Shown here in pieces: positions 1 through 7,796 of a stretch of DNA of 64,000 nt. The position numbers and the translations under genes were made by a program. The stretch spans positions 26,267-90,266 of the forward strand of contig JAFGXR010000034.1 in the NCBI GenBank assembly GCA_016936555.1. The letters are read 5' to 3'. Source of the DNA: Spirochaetales bacterium (GTDB lineage Bacteria; Spirochaetota; Spirochaetia; DSM-2461). The notes beneath the pieces were generated by a model, which saw only the letters and a list, made by a program, of their open reading frames with translations, did not search any database and was not told the origin of the DNA. The number at the start of each line of letters is the position of its first letter. Within the stretch, counting starts at the first letter, position 1.

Positions 1-842
1 TGGACATGTCCTCCGTTGGAAACAGTAACGTCCCGCCTCTTCAGATCGACAAGACAGGCGCAGAAGGTGACGATCATGGCCTGTGTCTGATCGAGCTCAT
101 GGCAGATACGTTTATTTAACCAGAACAACAGTTCCGAAGGTTTGAATGAAGAATGATCTCTATTGCGCTCCACCACTTCATTTATGAGTGTTTTGATGAT
201 AAAAGTGACAAAAGCCGCTTTGACACCATGTCCCGCAACATCACCTATCAGGACCATGAAACGGTCTTTGTCGAATGAAAAAACATCGTAATAATCACCG
301 CTGCAGTAAAGCTGGGGAACAGGGCTGTAGCAAATTGAAAAGGCGATCCTCTTGTCTACGGGAAAGGGTCGCGAAAGCAGCAGCTTCTGCAATTCGCCCC
401 CCCACCGGAGCTCTTCGTTGAGTTTCCGTACATACGCATCTTTCTCTTTTCTCAGATTATAGAGAACGAGCGCTTTTTCCACCTCCAGAATAAGAGGCTC
501 TCTCTGCCAGGGTTTGAGGATAAAAGAAAACAAACCGGTCCTGATTGTCCTAATGATGTCTTCGATTTCCGTATGAGCCGTCAGAAGAATGGAAATGATG
601 GATTCATTGAGCTCTTTGACTTTCTCCAGAAAATCACAGCCTTTCATGACAGGCATCTTCTGGTCGGAAATGACAAGCGCTACGGAATCGGAGTGAAGTT
701 CTATATAGGAAAGGCCCTGCAGCGGTGAATCGAACTTCATCAGTTCCATATCGCTTTCATCGGATAAATCAAAGAGTTCCCGTTCCAAAGCACGAAGAAC
801 TTCCGGCTCGTCATCTACCAGGACGATTTTCATCTTTTCCAA
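1..842 (-). CDS. Response regulator with SpoIIE/PP2C phosphatase output domain (3' end outside window)
   Basis: The reading frame runs off the left edge, so only the first ~280 codons are seen. Residues 1-120 form a receiver domain: the acidic pair of LVDDEP near the start, the phospho-acceptor Asp in VISDQKMP (about residue 57 from the Met) and the Lys of FILKPW. A short helical linker follows, then a PP2C/SpoIIE (RsbU-like) phosphatase domain with GDYYDVF and GDVAGHG, which carry metal-binding Asp residues, and NGGH at the edge. By family knowledge such proteins dephosphorylate an anti-sigma-factor antagonist in response to a histidine kinase. No partner is visible. A TTG at 842 lies 5 nt after GGAGG; an ATG at 833 is 14 nt from it, so the TTG start is preferred but uncertain. 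Confidence 0.85.
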   Translation of the reverse strand, partial: MEKMKIVLVDDEPEVLRALERELFDLSDESDMELMKFDSPLQGLSYIELHSDSVALVISDQKMPVMKGCDFLEKVKELNESIISILLTAHTEIEDIIRTIRTGLFSFILKPWQREPLILEVEKALVLYNLRKEKDAYVRKLNEELRWGGELQKLLLSRPFPVDKRIAFSICYSPVPQLYCSGDYYDVFSFDKDRFMVLIGDVAGHGVKAAFVTFIIKTLINEVVERNRDHSSFKPSELLFWLNKRICHELDQTQAMIVTFCACLVDLKRRDVTVSNGGHV

Positions 843-945
843 ACACACCTCCGAAAAGAGAAACTGCCCCGCTATCATTATAGACCCCTTTCTCGGAAAA
901 ACAAGATTTTGGATCATAATTATACTGTTTATATATAAATTATTA

Positions 946-973
946 TTGACTTCAGCTAAGGGTTGAGAATAAT
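946..973 (+). promoter_or_regulatory. Sigma-70-like promoter of the TlpA-like gene
   Basis: TTGACT at 946-951, a 16-nt spacer, then AATAAT at 968-973, in an AT-rich region ahead of the start codon at 1010. AAAGGA lies about 7 nt before that ATG. Confidence 0.55.
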
Positions 974-1009
974 TTACAGAGACACCGTGTTTATCAGAAA
1001 GGAATATAA

Positions 1010-1582
1010 ATGAAAAAGTGGTTACTGAGAATTATTTACACAGCGGCTCTATTGTCCATCGGCTTCGCCATAGGCTTCAGGACCTATTCACCCTATCAGT
1101 TGCATTTATGGGAAAAAGAAGAGGCGGCAAAAAATGAAATGCTGGGAAGTCCCGCTCCCGATGTGTCCATGGCTCTGCTCGACGGCGGAAACTGGAACCT
1201 GAGAGATCAGAAGGGCAAAGTAATCCTTCTCGATTTCTGGGCCACCTGGTGCGAGCCCTGTGTGGATAAAATTCCGGAATTAAAACGAATATACGAAAGA
1301 TACGGAGACCGGCAGGATTTTGAAATCATCGGCGTCTCTCTCGACACGGACAGAGAGGCCCTTGCAGAACTGATAAAGGATGAGAGCATTTCCTGGGTGC
1401 AGTTGTTCGATGAGGAATCCGGATGGGAGAACGATTTGACAAAGGCATTCAATATCGATGGGATTCCCGCAGTCTGGATAATCGACAGAGAAAATAACAT
1501 TTCCGGAGTGGATCTCTACATGGAAGAGGAAATTCTCGAGGCTTTGGAATCAAGCTTGAATTGGGCAGGGAAAATAGATTAA
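1010..1582 (+). CDS. TlpA/ResA-like membrane-anchored thioredoxin
   Basis: 190 residues. An uncleaved signal anchor covers about residues 5-24, followed by a periplasmic thioredoxin/AhpC-TSA fold. The redox motif is WATWCEPC with the cysteines at 81 and 84, and the cis-Pro segment appears as GIPAVWIID. Family members reduce disulfides outside the cytoplasm, for example in cytochrome c maturation or oxidative repair. No cytochrome biogenesis gene is adjacent, so the substrate is unknown. It has its own promoter and is convergent with the TetR gene, whose stop codon lies only 6 nt away. There is no sign of truncation. Confidence 0.88.
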   Translation: MKKWLLRIIYTAALLSIGFAIGFRTYSPYQLHLWEKEEAAKNEMLGSPAPDVSMALLDGGNWNLRDQKGKVILLDFWATWCEPCVDKIPELKRIYERYGDRQDFEIIGVSLDTDREALAELIKDESISWVQLFDEESGWENDLTKAFNIDGIPAVWIIDRENNISGVDLYMEEEILEALESSLNWAGKID

Positions 1583-1588
1583 CAGCTC

Positions 1589-2191
1589 TCAATTCTTTTC
1601 GACAGTAAAGGTGTCGATAAACAGGTCGAGAAGCTTCACCGAATTCTCCGGAACGAAGCTGTCGAGGAGGACCATCTGGAAGGCGAACGATTCGATCATG
1701 GCGAAGATCTGATCGACCGTTTCGGCGACGGGTATGTCCTTGAACTCTCCGACTCTTTTTCCCTGGTTGATCAGCACGGAAAAAAGATAATGGAGCCTGA
1801 GCGTTCTTCTCTTGATTTCTTCTGAGTAATCGTTGCCTTTCCGCTTCATCTGGAACAGAAAGTCGACGAGACTGACGATGAAGGGCTTGTTGGTGTAGCT
1901 TTTGTTGATAACGTCCCTGCAGATTGCTTTCAGCTTTCCCTCGTAATTGAGCGATTCATCACGGGATATGGTCTTGTATTCCTTGAAGAGATCTCCTGTG
2001 ACATGCTTGATAGCGAACTGGAAAATCTGCTCCTTGTCTTTGAAATACTGATAGAGGGTGGGACGGGATATTTTGCAGACATCGGCGATGTAAGAGAGAT
2101 TGGTATTCTGAAAACCTTTTTTCGCGAATATGAGAAGAGACTGTTCCAGAATCTGTCGCTTCCTGGTTTCGTGATTGATAATCTTAGGCAT
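1589..2191 (-). CDS. TetR/AcrR-family transcriptional regulator
   Basis: 200 residues. The N-terminal helix-turn-helix (about residues 8-54) shows the TetR pattern, FAKKGFQNTNLSYIADVC followed by ISRPTLYQYFKDKE; the rest is a helical ligand-binding domain. AGGAG lies 10 nt before the ATG. It is downstream of and on the same strand as the fab operon, but a strong terminator separates them, so it probably has its own transcript. Position suggests it may control the fatty-acid genes, possibly through the palindrome in the fabH promoter. That is inference; no ligand or operator is proven by the sequence. Confidence 0.85.
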   Translation of the reverse strand: MPKIINHETRKRQILEQSLLIFAKKGFQNTNLSYIADVCKISRPTLYQYFKDKEQIFQFAIKHVTGDLFKEYKTISRDESLNYEGKLKAICRDVINKSYTNKPFIVSLVDFLFQMKRKGNDYSEEIKRRTLRLHYLFSVLINQGKRVGEFKDIPVAETVDQIFAMIESFAFQMVLLDSFVPENSVKLLDLFIDTFTVEKN

Positions 2192-2219
2192 TCTTCACCG
2201 TTCTCCTGAGCCATTTTTT

Positions 2220-2257
2220 AAAAAAGAGAAAGGAGGCTTCACAAAAATGAAGCCCCC
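2220..2257 (-). terminator. Rho-independent terminator of the fab operon
   Basis: On the minus strand a 10-bp stem (arms 2248-2257 and 2232-2241, one G-U pair) with a 6-nt loop is followed by a T-rich tract (complement of 2220-2231). It sits about 105 nt after the fabV stop and before the TetR gene. Confidence 0.8.
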
Positions 2258-2362
2258 CATGCGGTTTTTCAAGAGGGATAAAATATAATTTTCATTTTCA
2301 GCTTTCCGGCAACGCCGGTTCGATATACTTGCGCTGAATTGTGAGGTAAAAAATTACACTTT

Positions 2363-3544
2363 TTAGTCTTCTAAAACCACATCTTTGCCATAGTCGATCC
2401 CTTCAACGTCGAATCCGTGAAGTTGAAGAAAATCCTTCCTATATCCAATAATATCCGTCACCTCGGCTAGAGTTTCCGTGGAAACCCTGTCCCAGAGACC
2501 GGATACTTCGGCCTGAACATCATCCCTCATTTCGAGGTCGTCGATTCTGATTCTACCTTCCGAATCGACAGGGGTTTCCCCCCCTACATAGAGTCTCTCA
2601 TCAAAGAGACGGTAGATCTGCTCCATACAGCCCTCGTGTATGCCCTTCGCCTTCATCACCTTGAAGAGGATAGAGATATAAAGGGATACAACGGGGATAT
2701 AGGCACTGGCTCTGGTAACGAGAGCTTTATTGACCGAAACAAAGGCACGGCCCCCTTTGGCTTTCAGCTTCTCATCGAGTTTGAGGGCTGTCGCTTCCAG
2801 GTGCTCCTTCGCCTTACCGATCGTTCCGTTTCTGTATATGGAAGCGGTTACTTCGGGACCGATATAGGAATAGGCTACGGTCTTCACATCATCGGCCAGA
2901 ACACCCGCTTCGCTTAATGTGTTTATCCAGATTTCCCAGTCTTCCCCACCCATGACTTTAACTGTGTTTTCCACATCGCCGTCCTGGGCCGGTTCGATTG
3001 TTAAATCCCGGACTGTTTCTTTCATAAAATCGACACTTTTCGCCGTAAAGGATTCTCCGATAGGTTTCAGAGCCGATTTGTGCATAATCCCCGTCGCAGG
3101 ATCGGTCCGCACAGGTGATGCCAGGCTGTAAATGATGAGATCGACTTTGCCGAAGTTCTCTCTGATAAGTCCGATCACTTCTTCGCGGATCTCGTTGGAA
3201 TAGGCATCACCATTAATGGTATGGGAGAAAATTCCCGCAGCTTTCGCCTGACGGTCGAACTCGGCATTGTTGTAATAACCGGGCGAACCGGGCTTTTTAG
3301 CCGAAGGCTCTTTCTCGAAGGAGATACCGATCGTCCCGGCTCCCGACGAAAAGGAAGCCGCTATTCTCGAGGACAGACCGTATCCCGTGGAACAACCGAT
3401 AACCAGAGCGTTTTTCGGACCATCCACTTTTTTCTGAGCTTTTGTCCACTCTATCTGCTCGTTCACCATGGCCGCACAACCATCGGGATGAGTAGTCAGG
3501 CAGACATTGTTGATTATCATCGGTTTTACATGAACTGAAGCCAT
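2363..3544 (-). CDS. fabV: Trans-2-enoyl-ACP/CoA reductase, FabV/Ter family
   Basis: 393 residues, close to the usual 395-400. It reduces the trans-2 double bond of enoyl-ACP or enoyl-CoA with NAD(P)H, the last step of each elongation cycle. Visible features are the Rossmann segment IGCSTGYGLSSRIA and the family's Y-x8-K catalytic motif (Tyr237 to Lys246, YRNGTIGKAK). The start is set at 3544, where the ATG overlaps the fabZ stop in TAATG and follows a GAGGAG site; a longer frame to 3580 lacks family similarity. It is the last gene of the fab operon, which supports a role in fatty-acid synthesis, although the related T. denticola enzyme was characterised on crotonyl-CoA. Confidence 0.94.
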   Translation of the reverse strand: MASVHVKPMIINNVCLTTHPDGCAAMVNEQIEWTKAQKKVDGPKNALVIGCSTGYGLSSRIAASFSSGAGTIGISFEKEPSAKKPGSPGYYNNAEFDRQAKAAGIFSHTINGDAYSNEIREEVIGLIRENFGKVDLIIYSLASPVRTDPATGIMHKSALKPIGESFTAKSVDFMKETVRDLTIEPAQDGDVENTVKVMGGEDWEIWINTLSEAGVLADDVKTVAYSYIGPEVTASIYRNGTIGKAKEHLEATALKLDEKLKAKGGRAFVSVNKALVTRASAYIPVVSLYISILFKVMKAKGIHEGCMEQIYRLFDERLYVGGETPVDSEGRIRIDDLEMRDDVQAEVSGLWDRVSTETLAEVTDIIGYRKDFLQLHGFDVEGIDYGKDVVLED

Positions 3545-3972
3545 TACATCTCCTCTTTGGAGCCGACAACACACATCCACGACGCTTCGGCCGCCACATC
3601 GTCACCGACATAGGCTTTACCGCTCTGTTTGATCATTCTTCCGGAGATGCGGTCATTTTTAATTTCAAATCTCACTTCGTCGCCGGGGCGGACCTGTTTT
3701 CTGAATTTAGCTTTCTCGATGGTGGCGAGAAAGAAGAGAGACCCTTCGGGCAGAACGCCGGCCTGATTGACACCGGCGCCGCCGCACTGGGCCATGGCTT
3801 CCACGAGAAGCACGCCGGGCACCACGGGGTACTCGGGAAAGTGGCCTTTGAAAAAGTACTCTTTATCAGTGTACAGTCTGTATCCGACAATGTTCTCTTC
3901 CGTTACTGTTTCCAGTCTGTCCACATAGAGAAAGGGATCTCTATGGGGAAGAAGTTTTTCCATTTCATTCAT
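3544..3972 (-). CDS. fabZ: 3-hydroxyacyl-ACP dehydratase FabZ
   Basis: 142 residues, full length for this hotdog-fold enzyme, which dehydrates beta-hydroxyacyl-ACP to trans-2-enoyl-ACP. The motif LPHRDPFLYVDR and the catalytic helix GHFPEYPVVPGV (His44) with Glu58 in VEAMAQ are intact. The start is 5 nt after the fabF stop, with AAGGA inside the end of fabF. A second Met three codons downstream is an alternative. It lies between fabF and fabV in a tight operon. Confidence 0.95.
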   Translation of the reverse strand: MNEMEKLLPHRDPFLYVDRLETVTEENIVGYRLYTDKEYFFKGHFPEYPVVPGVLLVEAMAQCGGAGVNQAGVLPEGSLFFLATIEKAKFRKQVRPGDEVRFEIKNDRISGRMIKQSGKAYVGDDVAAEASWMCVVGSKEEM

Positions 3973-3977
3973 AATTC

Positions 3978-5228
3978 TTAATCCTTGTATCTCTGTATAA
4001 TCAGGGCGCCGTTGTGTCCGCCGAATCCCAGGGAATCGGAGAGGACCGTATCGATCTTCCCTTCTACAGGTTTATTGGGCACGTAATCGAGATCGCACTC
4101 CGGATCGGGGTTGTCCAGATTGAACGTAGCCGGGAATATGTTATTTTGAATAGCCAGTACGGAAATAATGGCTTCCAGTCCGCCCGCAGCTCCGACAAGA
4201 TGGGATGTCAGGGATTTGGTGGACGAAACTTTCAGCTTGTAGGCATGGTCTCCGAAAGCCCCTTTGATCGCTTTTGTCTCGATAGGGTCGTTAGTGGGAG
4301 TCGATGTCCCGTGGGCATTGATATAGTCAACGTCCTCCGGTTTGATTCCCGCATCTTCCAGAGCCATCTGCATACAGCGGATCATACCTGCTCCTTCCGG
4401 GTCGGGGGCTGTAATGTGTCCCGCATCGCAGGTAACTCCGTAACCGGTTACTTCGGCCAGAATGTCGGCACCCCTCCTTTTGGCGTGCTCCAGCTCTTCC
4501 AGAACAAGAATACCGGCACCTTCACCGAGAATGAATCCGTCTCTGTCCTTATCGAAAGGCCGGCAGGCTTTCTGAGGTTCGTCATTGCGTGTGCTGAGTG
4601 CGTGTATCTTATGGAATCCCGCTGCGGCCAACTTGGTAATGGCGGCTTCGGTCCCTCCGGTCACGATAACATCGGCCTGATTGTTCCTGATGGCGTTGAG
4701 TGAAGCACCGATAGCATCGGTTCCCGAAGCACAGGCCGTTGCCAGTACGTAACAGGGCCCCTTCAGACCATACTCTATGGCAATGTTCCCCGCCCCCTCA
4801 TTGGTTATCATTTTGGGAACGGTCATGGGAGCGACTCTGGAAGGTCCCTGTGCAATGATGTTTTCAAGCTGCTCTTCCACAACTTCAAAACCACCGATTC
4901 CGTTCCCCAGGATGACACCGGCTCTCCAGGGATCGAAAGCATCAGGGTTTTTAAGACCCGCCTGCTCCAGGGCCTGATCGGCCGAAACGACGGCGAACTG
5001 TGTAAAAAGAGCCATTTTCCTGGCGCTTTTACTATCGATATAGTCAGAAGCATTGAAATCCTTAACTTCGCCTACGATACGTGCGCCGTACTCTTCAGCG
5101 GGGAAACGGGTCAGCGGACCGATTCCCGTTTTTCCTTCCATCAGACCTTTCCAGGTATCATTCACATTATGGGCAATGGGGTTTACCGTTCCCATGCCGG
5201 TTATCACAACTCTTCTTCTAGCACTCAT
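3978..5228 (-). CDS. fabF: 3-oxoacyl-ACP synthase II (KAS II)
   Basis: 416 residues. Condensing enzyme that elongates acyl-ACP with malonyl-ACP. The Cys-His-His triad is present: Cys166 in ATACASG, His306 in NAHGTSTPTND and His343 in SHLVGAAGG. The start is placed at MSARRRVVITG, which has AGGAG 10 nt upstream; a longer frame to 5264 would overlap fabG. The 13-nt gap to fabG indicates co-transcription. Confidence 0.95.
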   Translation of the reverse strand: MSARRRVVITGMGTVNPIAHNVNDTWKGLMEGKTGIGPLTRFPAEEYGARIVGEVKDFNASDYIDSKSARKMALFTQFAVVSADQALEQAGLKNPDAFDPWRAGVILGNGIGGFEVVEEQLENIIAQGPSRVAPMTVPKMITNEGAGNIAIEYGLKGPCYVLATACASGTDAIGASLNAIRNNQADVIVTGGTEAAITKLAAAGFHKIHALSTRNDEPQKACRPFDKDRDGFILGEGAGILVLEELEHAKRRGADILAEVTGYGVTCDAGHITAPDPEGAGMIRCMQMALEDAGIKPEDVDYINAHGTSTPTNDPIETKAIKGAFGDHAYKLKVSSTKSLTSHLVGAAGGLEAIISVLAIQNNIFPATFNLDNPDPECDLDYVPNKPVEGKIDTVLSDSLGFGGHNGALIIQRYKD

Positions 5229-5241
5229 TTTCACAAAACTC

Positions 5242-5985
5242 CTACATTGCCATTCCGCCGTCAACGCTCATGACCTGACCGGTGACGTATCGGGAAAGAT
5301 CGGATCCCAGGAAGAGAGCCATATTGGCAATGTCTTCGGGCTGACCGAGCTCCTGCATGGGAATCTGGGCGATGATGGCATCTTTCTGTTTGTCATTGAG
5401 TTTGTCCGTCATGGGAGTGACGATAAATCCGGGAGCGATGGCATTGGCCCGGATTCCGCGGCTTCCGAACTCTCTGGCCAGGGTCTTGGTCAGACCGATG
5501 GCACCCGATTTGGAAGCGACATAATTGGCCTGGCCCGCATTCCCCTGGATTCCCACAACGGAAGCCATATTGATGATCGAGCCTTTGATTTTAGCTTTAA
5601 CCATAGCCCTGACAATGGGTTTGGATATGTAAAACATACTGTAGAGATTGACTTTGAGAACCAGGTCCCAGTCCTCGGCTTTCATACCGAAAAGAAGACC
5701 GTCTTTCGTTATTCCGGCGTTATTGACCAGAATATCGATTCCGCCGCTTTTCTCAAGAATCTGAGACACGAGATCGGTCATCTGTGCTTCATCCGCCACA
5801 TTCCCCAGGAAGAGTTCCAGCGTTCTGCCCTTCCCGGCAGCCAGAGCTTTCAGAGAATCGAGATCCTGCCCTTCATCGAGAGAGATGATATAGACATCGG
5901 CACCGTTAACCAGGTATTTTTTTACGATTTCCATTCCGATACCCTGAGTACCGCCTGTGATCAATGCTTTTTTTCCTTCTAACAT
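5242..5985 (-). CDS. fabG: 3-oxoacyl-ACP reductase FabG
   Basis: 247 residues. Short-chain dehydrogenase that reduces 3-oxoacyl-ACP with NADPH. The nucleotide motif is TGGTQGIG, the structural motif NNAG, and the catalytic residues are Ser142, Tyr155 and Lys159 (about, numbered from MLEGKK). The start at 5985 has GGAGG 5 nt upstream; an ATG at 5997 contains that ribosome site and is rejected. Downstream of fabH by 24 nt. Confidence 0.95.
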   Translation of the reverse strand: MLEGKKALITGGTQGIGMEIVKKYLVNGADVYIISLDEGQDLDSLKALAAGKGRTLELFLGNVADEAQMTDLVSQILEKSGGIDILVNNAGITKDGLLFGMKAEDWDLVLKVNLYSMFYISKPIVRAMVKAKIKGSIINMASVVGIQGNAGQANYVASKSGAIGLTKTLAREFGSRGIRANAIAPGFIVTPMTDKLNDKQKDAIIAQIPMQELGQPEDIANMALFLGSDLSRYVTGQVMSVDGGMAM

Positions 5986-6009
5986 TTTTGCCTCCATTTT
6001 TTATCCACC

Positions 6010-6996
6010 TTACCAGCGCAGAAGATTTCCGCCGTAAGCCAGTCCGGCTCCGAACCCGACTGTGAGAATAAGATCTCCCTTCTCGAGAAGTCCTTTTTCA
6101 TCCATTTCATTAAGAGCTATGGGGATAGTCGCTGCCGAAGTATTGGCATATTCCTCAATATTGAGAAAGAACTTATCCATACTCATGCCGAGTCTTTTGG
6201 CCGCAGCCTGAATTATTCTCTGATTGGCCTGATGGGGTACGATATACTTCAGATCATCGACAGAGATATTATGCTTTTCCATGAGAAGCCTGATGACTTC
6301 CGTCACGGACCGCACAGCGAAGTTGTAGACCTGTCTTCCATCCATATAGATGAAGGAGTCTTCATCGACCGGTTCGCCGATGACCAGAGGGTTCTTCGAA
6401 CCGCCCTTATGAACTTTCAGAGCTTCAGCGCCGCTTCCCTCGGACCTGAGGTATTTGTCGAATATATCCGATTTATCATCATCAGTATGGGAGAGAACGA
6501 CTGCACCGGCTCCGTCTCCGAAGAGGACGCAGGTACTTCTGTCGTTCCAGTTCAGATAAGTGGATAGCTTTTCCGCCCCGACAACCAGAACTTTCTTCAT
6601 ACCGCCGACGATCATGGACCGGCCGACTTCCAGCCCGTAAATAAATCCGGTACACCCCTGTGCCAGGTCAAAGGCACCGGCGTTTTCCGCGCCCAGTTTT
6701 TCCTGCAGAATACTGGCTGAAGCGGGAAAGATCTTGTAATCGGGAGTACTGGTTGTAAATATGATACAATCCAGTTCATCCACGGAAACTCCCGCTTTCT
6801 CCAGAGCTCTCAGCGAAGCCTGATGGGCGATGTCTGTACAGGTTTCCTCTTCCGATGCGATATAGCGCGAACCTATTCCCGTATGGGAGCGGATCCACTC
6901 ATCGGAAGTATCGATATTATAGATTTCAGCGAGCTGATCGTTCGTCACTCGGTTCGGCGGAGTGTACGCGCCCACTGATAAAATTTCTACCGCCAT
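6010..6996 (-). CDS. fabH: 3-oxoacyl-ACP synthase III (KAS III)
   Basis: 328 residues. It condenses acetyl-CoA (or another primer) with malonyl-ACP to start fatty-acid synthesis. The triad is Cys115 (QGCTGF), His255 (PHQANQR) and Asn285 (ANTSAATIP). The start at MAVEILSVG is chosen because GGAGG lies 7 nt upstream; an in-frame start at 7023 has no such site and no family similarity. First gene of the fab operon, behind a strong promoter. acpP and fabD are not in this cluster. Confidence 0.95.
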   Translation of the reverse strand: MAVEILSVGAYTPPNRVTNDQLAEIYNIDTSDEWIRSHTGIGSRYIASEEETCTDIAHQASLRALEKAGVSVDELDCIIFTTSTPDYKIFPASASILQEKLGAENAGAFDLAQGCTGFIYGLEVGRSMIVGGMKKVLVVGAEKLSTYLNWNDRSTCVLFGDGAGAVVLSHTDDDKSDIFDKYLRSEGSGAEALKVHKGGSKNPLVIGEPVDEDSFIYMDGRQVYNFAVRSVTEVIRLLMEKHNISVDDLKYIVPHQANQRIIQAAAKRLGMSMDKFFLNIEEYANTSAATIPIALNEMDEKGLLEKGDLILTVGFGAGLAYGGNLLRW

Positions 6997-7040
6997 TAAA
7001 TATCCTCCGGGATTTAAAACCACATAACAGTAATAACCGT

Positions 7041-7069
7041 ATTGTTAACACATTTTAATAAAATGTCAA
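7041..7069 (-). promoter_or_regulatory. fab operon promoter with palindromic operator in the spacer
   Basis: On the minus strand a perfect -35 TTGACA (7069-7064), a 17-nt spacer and AACAAT (7046-7041). A perfect 8-bp inverted repeat with one central base, ACATTTTA-A-TAAAATGT (7050-7066), fills the spacer and touches the -35. A second imperfect repeat, TAACAGTA-N7-TATTGTTA (7025-7047), covers the -10 and the start region. A repressor there would block RNA polymerase. The TetR gene at 1589 is a natural but unproven candidate. Confidence 0.65.
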
Positions 7070-7155
7070 TAATAACACTTCCCCCTGAATCTGTTATTAA
7101 CCGAGTCTCACTAAAAAAAATTGTTTTAGATCTTTTATTCTGATAAAGTATCCCT

Positions 7156-7725
7156 ATGAATGGAGCCGTACTGGCGGGAGGCAAATCCTCCCGGATGCAT
7201 TACCGGGATAAGGCAACTCTCCTGTACAATGAAATGACCTTTCTCGAACTGATAATCTCCCAACTTGCAGACTTTAAAAGGGTCCTGGTCATTTCGAACA
7301 GCGATCCCGGGAAATTCCCTTTCGTGAAAGCCGATTTCTACAGCGACATCATTCCCGGCATCGGCCCTCTGGGGGGGATATATACGGCACTGACTCACTC
7401 TGATGAAGATCGGGTCTTTTTCACGACCTGCGACATGCCGCTTATCTGCCATGACGTTATTGCCCCCCTGGCCGATGCCGGCGATCAATACGATATAGTC
7501 GTTCCGGTCCACGAAGGCAAACACGAAATGCTGTTCGCCCTTTATTCCAGGAACTGCCTGCCCCGGATAGAGGAGATGATTTCCCGGAAGCAATATAAAA
7601 TAACCGGGATTTTTGAGGATAAAACCCTCAAAGTCAGGGAAATTCCTGTTAATGATTCTTTCATGAGATACCTGACCAACATCAACACTCCGGAGGAATA
7701 TTCGAGATTATCCCGGCAGATATGA
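7156..7725 (+). CDS. mobA: Molybdenum cofactor guanylyltransferase (MobA family)
   Basis: 189 residues, normal length. It transfers GMP from GTP to molybdopterin to make the guanine dinucleotide form of the cofactor. The N-terminus VLAGGKSSRM and the following DKATL match the family's nucleotide-binding signature, and FTTCDMPLI matches the metal-binding Asp region. No good ribosome site precedes the ATG. Divergent from the fab operon. The molybdenum hydroxylase 9 kb away gives a reason for cofactor synthesis, though that enzyme class often uses the cytosine dinucleotide form made by the related MocA, so MocA-type activity is an alternative. Confidence 0.8.
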   Translation: MNGAVLAGGKSSRMHYRDKATLLYNEMTFLELIISQLADFKRVLVISNSDPGKFPFVKADFYSDIIPGIGPLGGIYTALTHSDEDRVFFTTCDMPLICHDVIAPLADAGDQYDIVVPVHEGKHEMLFALYSRNCLPRIEEMISRKQYKITGIFEDKTLKVREIPVNDSFMRYLTNINTPEEYSRLSRQI

Positions 7726-7796
7726 AGATATTCTTTCTGTTTTTTTCACTGTCTGTTTATATTATTCTTTGATAGAATAAAGGCAGGAGATGACAG

